This document shows positions 4,335 through 6,551 of a DNA stretch of 6,551 nt, in pieces. Both the position numbers and the translations under genes were made by a program. Origin of the DNA: an uncultured Porphyromonadaceae bacterium (lineage in GTDB: Bacteria > Bacteroidota > Bacteroidia > Bacteroidales > Muribaculaceae); contig URLF01000115.1 of assembly GCA_900548705.1 (NCBI GenBank), forward strand, positions 1-6,551, in the 5' to 3' direction. The notes below the pieces were generated by a model that saw nothing but the letters and a program-made list of their open reading frames with translations, ran no database searches and was not told the origin of the DNA. The first letter of the stretch is position 1. Each line of letters starts with the position of its first letter.

Positions 4335-6236
4335 ATGGCAGAAAATAAAGAAAAACTGTTCACCCAGTTCCCTCCCGTCTCCTACGAGACCTGGAAGGCT
4401 AAGGTTGACGCCGACCTCAAAGGTGTCCCCTTCGAAAAGAAACTGGTGTGGAGAACCAATGAGGGTTTCTCGGTGCAGCCGATGTACCGCCGCGAGGACA
4501 TCGCCGATTTCAAGACAACCGGCTCCCTCCCCGGCGAGTTCCCCTATGTCAGAGGTACCCGCGACAACAACCACTGGCTGACCCGCCAGGAGATTCTCCC
4601 CACAGATGCCGCCGAGGCTAACCGTGTCGCCCTCGACGTTCTCGGGAAGGGTGTCAACTCTCTCGGCTTCACCGTGAAGGAACCGACCGTGGCCACTCTC
4701 GACATCCTCCTGAAGGATATCAATGTCGAGGAGGTGGAGCTTAACTTCAACACCTGCCCCCGCAAGGCCCTCGACCTGGCCGCCGCCCTCGTGGAATGGC
4801 TCAAGGCCCGCAAGCTTGAGAAGGTCTTCAAAGGCTCGATTAACTATGACCCCCTGAAACGTGCGTTCCGCCACGGAGCCGATATCGACGCAAAGGCTGT
4901 CGCAGCCGAGGCTGTCGGTATGCTTGGCATCGTTGCCGATGTTCCCGGGTTGCGCTGTCTGGCTGTCAACTCGGTCGTGTTCAACAACGCCGGATGCTAT
5001 ATCTTCCAGGAACTCGGTTACGCCCTCGCATGGGGTGCGCAGTGGATGACCCTGCTGACCGAGGCCGGGGTGAAACCCGCCGTGGTCGCCGACCGCGTGA
5101 AGTTCAACATGGGTGTGAGCTCCAACTACTTTATGGAGCTTGCCAAGTTCCGCGCCGCCCGTATGCTCTGGGCCCAGATTGCCGAACAATACAAGCCCAT
5201 CGAGAAGGAGGATTGCAAGATGGCTCTCCACGCCGTCACCTCCCGCTTCAACCAGACCCTTTACGATGCCCACGTCAACCTGCTGCGCAGCCAGACCGAG
5301 GCGATGTCTGCCGCCCTGGCCGGTGTCGACTCCCTGACCGTAACTCCGTTCGATGTCCCCTACAAGACTCCCGACGAATTCTCGGAGCGCATCGCCCGCA
5401 ACCAGCAGCTCCTGCTGAAGGAGGAGAGCCATCTCGACAAGGTGGCCGACCCTGCCGGCGGTTCATATTATGTGGAGACCCTTACCGTCTCCATCGCCAA
5501 GGAGGCCTGGAAGCTCTTCCTCGAAGTCGAGGACAAGGGTGGCTTCTTCGCCTGTGTCAACGAAGGCGACGTGCAGAAGGCTGTCAATGCCTCCGCCGTG
5601 AAACGTCATGACGACATGGCCCGTCGTAAGGAAATCCTTCTTGGAACCAACCAGTTCCCCAACTTCAACGAATTTGCCCAGGCCAAGATTGAGGTCGGCT
5701 CGTCGGCTGCCGCTGAGGATGCTGAGGTCAAAGGTGAGGTCAAGGAGCATTCTTGTGGCTGCGGCGGCAATTGCCAGACCAACCCCGAGAAGGCCCTCAA
5801 CACCGCCCGTATGGCCAGTGACTTCGAGCTGCTGCGTCTTGCTACTGAGGCCGCTTCGAACCGTCCGAAGGTGTTCATGCTGACCATCGGCAATCTTGCC
5901 ATGCGTCTCGCCCGCGCCCAGTTCTCCTCCAACTTCTTCGGCTGCGCCGGTTACGAGATTATCGACAACATCGGCTTCAAGAGTGTAGAGGAGGGTATCA
6001 ACGCCGCCATAGAGGCCAAGGCCGACATTGTTGTCCTCTGCTCCTCTGACGATGAGTATGCCGGATTCGCTCCCGAGGCGTTCAAGCTTCTCGACGGACG
6101 TGCCGAGTTCGTGGTTGCCGGTGCTCCCGCCTGCACCGAAGACCTCAAGGCCGTCGGAATACAGAACTTCATCCATGTCAAGAGCAACGTCCTCCAGACC
6201 CTCCAGGAATTCAACAGCCGTCTTCTCAAAAAGTAA
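4335..6236 (+). CDS. mutA: Methylmalonyl-CoA mutase small (beta) subunit
   Basis: The protein has 633 aa, normal for the family. It pairs with MutB in the heterodimer that interconverts (R)-methylmalonyl-CoA and succinyl-CoA, cytoplasmic, on the succinate-to-propionate route. The mutase TIM barrel occupies most of residues 1-440, with NNAGCYIFQELG (217-228), SSNYFMELAKFRAAR (262-276), a TPFDVPYKTPDEFSERIARNQQ region near 336-357 and VADPAGGSYYVE (370-381). An Ala/Glu/Lys-rich linker (about 455-505) holds a CGCGGNC cluster (474-480). The C-terminal Rossmann-like domain (about 510-633) is of the B12-binding type but lacks the DxHxxG cobalamin motif, as expected for the non-catalytic subunit. 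I chose the ATG at 4335; an in-frame TTG at 4314 would add seven hydrophobic residues and is unlikely. mutB starts 9 bases downstream, so the two are co-transcribed and co-translated. Codon use is GC-rich. Confidence 0.95.
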   Translation: MAENKEKLFTQFPPVSYETWKAKVDADLKGVPFEKKLVWRTNEGFSVQPMYRREDIADFKTTGSLPGEFPYVRGTRDNNHWLTRQEILPTDAAEANRVALDVLGKGVNSLGFTVKEPTVATLDILLKDINVEEVELNFNTCPRKALDLAAALVEWLKARKLEKVFKGSINYDPLKRAFRHGADIDAKAVAAEAVGMLGIVADVPGLRCLAVNSVVFNNAGCYIFQELGYALAWGAQWMTLLTEAGVKPAVVADRVKFNMGVSSNYFMELAKFRAARMLWAQIAEQYKPIEKEDCKMALHAVTSRFNQTLYDAHVNLLRSQTEAMSAALAGVDSLTVTPFDVPYKTPDEFSERIARNQQLLLKEESHLDKVADPAGGSYYVETLTVSIAKEAWKLFLEVEDKGGFFACVNEGDVQKAVNASAVKRHDDMARRKEILLGTNQFPNFNEFAQAKIEVGSSAAAEDAEVKGEVKEHSCGCGGNCQTNPEKALNTARMASDFELLRLATEAASNRPKVFMLTIGNLAMRLARAQFSSNFFGCAGYEIIDNIGFKSVEEGINAAIEAKADIVVLCSSDDEYAGFAPEAFKLLDGRAEFVVAGAPACTEDLKAVGIQNFIHVKSNVLQTLQEFNSRLLKK

Positions 6237-6245
6237 CTTCCAGCT

Positions 6246-6551
6246 ATGAAACCCGATTTCAAAAAGATAGATATAATGGCCGACGCCTTCGGTGCGCCGG
6301 CTGCGGCTCCCGCCCGCGATCCCGAGCAGGACTGGCTGACCCCTGAGCTTATCCCCGTCAAGCCGGTCTACACCAAGGAGGATCTTGAGGGAATGGAACA
6401 CCTCGACTATGTCGCCGGTCTTCCCCCCTTCCTCCGTGGCCCGTACAGCGGTATGTACGCCATCCGTCCCTGGACCATCCGCCAGTACGCCGGATTCTCC
6501 ACTGCCGCCGAGTCAAACGCCTTCTACCGCCGCAACCTCGCGTCGGGTCAG
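6246..6551 (+). CDS. mutB: Methylmalonyl-CoA mutase large (alpha, catalytic) subunit, N-terminal part (cut by right window edge)
   Basis: An open frame of 102 codons runs to the edge, starting 9 bases after the mutA stop. After a variable N-terminal tail with an Ala/Pro-rich stretch (residues 16-23), it shows the highly conserved substrate-channel region of MutB: GLPPFLRGPYSGMY (58-71), RPWTIRQYAGFSTA (74-87) and SNAFYRRNLASGQ (90-102). Tyr81 corresponds to the active-site Tyr (Tyr89 of the Propionibacterium enzyme) that packs on the substrate and cofactor. The full family length is about 700-730 aa, so only the first seventh is seen, and the cobalamin-binding domain lies outside. No Shine-Dalgarno is visible; translation probably follows from mutA by reinitiation or coupling. 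Confidence 0.95.
   Translation, partial: MKPDFKKIDIMADAFGAPAAAPARDPEQDWLTPELIPVKPVYTKEDLEGMEHLDYVAGLPPFLRGPYSGMYAIRPWTIRQYAGFSTAAESNAFYRRNLASGQ

Noticed and set aside
4326..5432. 368-codon open frame on the minus strand opposite mutA
   Set aside because: It is the antisense shadow of a strongly biased, C-ending-codon gene. The product has no recognisable domain, while the plus-strand frame is unmistakably MutA.
5463..6401. 312-codon open frame on the minus strand across the mutA-mutB junction
   Set aside because: It is antisense to two clear mutase genes; the composition is Gly/Leu/Glu-rich from reverse-complemented biased codons, with no motif.

Overview
The window looks like a chromosomal segment of a gut Bacteroidales bacterium, with Muribaculaceae the best guess. 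Three things support this. The intergenic regions carry Bacteroidetes-type promoters (TTTG, about 19-22 bases, then TAnnTTTG). Shine-Dalgarno sequences are weak or absent before the start codons. The gene content is typical: a BspA-type leucine-rich-repeat surface protein, and the methylmalonyl-CoA mutase small and large subunit genes in tandem. The family-level assignment is inference.

Layout from left to right. Bases 1-865 on the minus strand hold a two-gene unit: a small acidic protein of unknown function (80 aa), followed through a 4-base ATGA overlap by the N-terminal 208 residues of an agmatine deiminase that runs off the left edge. Bases 866-1051 are a divergent control region in which a minus-strand and a plus-strand promoter abut at a CAAATTTG palindrome. 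Bases 1052-2071 encode a cysteine-free alpha/beta hydrolase with an N-terminal export or anchor segment, closed by a perfect 16-bp hairpin terminator. From about 2142 to 4160 the base composition becomes clearly AT-rich. This stretch contains one gene, a 526-aa secreted BspA-like protein with thirteen 23-residue LRR units and a type IX secretion-like C-terminal tail, followed by an AT-rich non-coding stretch. Near 4160 the composition returns to GC-rich. There, a promoter and a roughly 200-base leader with three hairpins precede mutA (4335-6236) and the start of mutB (6246 to the right edge).

Functionally, mutA and mutB encode the two subunits of adenosylcobalamin-dependent methylmalonyl-CoA mutase, the step linking succinyl-CoA to methylmalonyl-CoA in propionate formation by these bacteria. 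Agmatine deiminase belongs to arginine/agmatine-to-putrescine metabolism. The hydrolase and the LRR protein are probably cell-envelope or exported products and have no evident pathway link to their neighbours. I see no tRNA, rRNA, CRISPR array, transposase or prophage gene. Nothing here is clearly a new multi-gene system. The points most worth a second look are the structured mutA leader, the Cys cluster in the MutA linker, the coupled small protein before agmatine deiminase, and the AT-rich LRR cassette between two housekeeping blocks.
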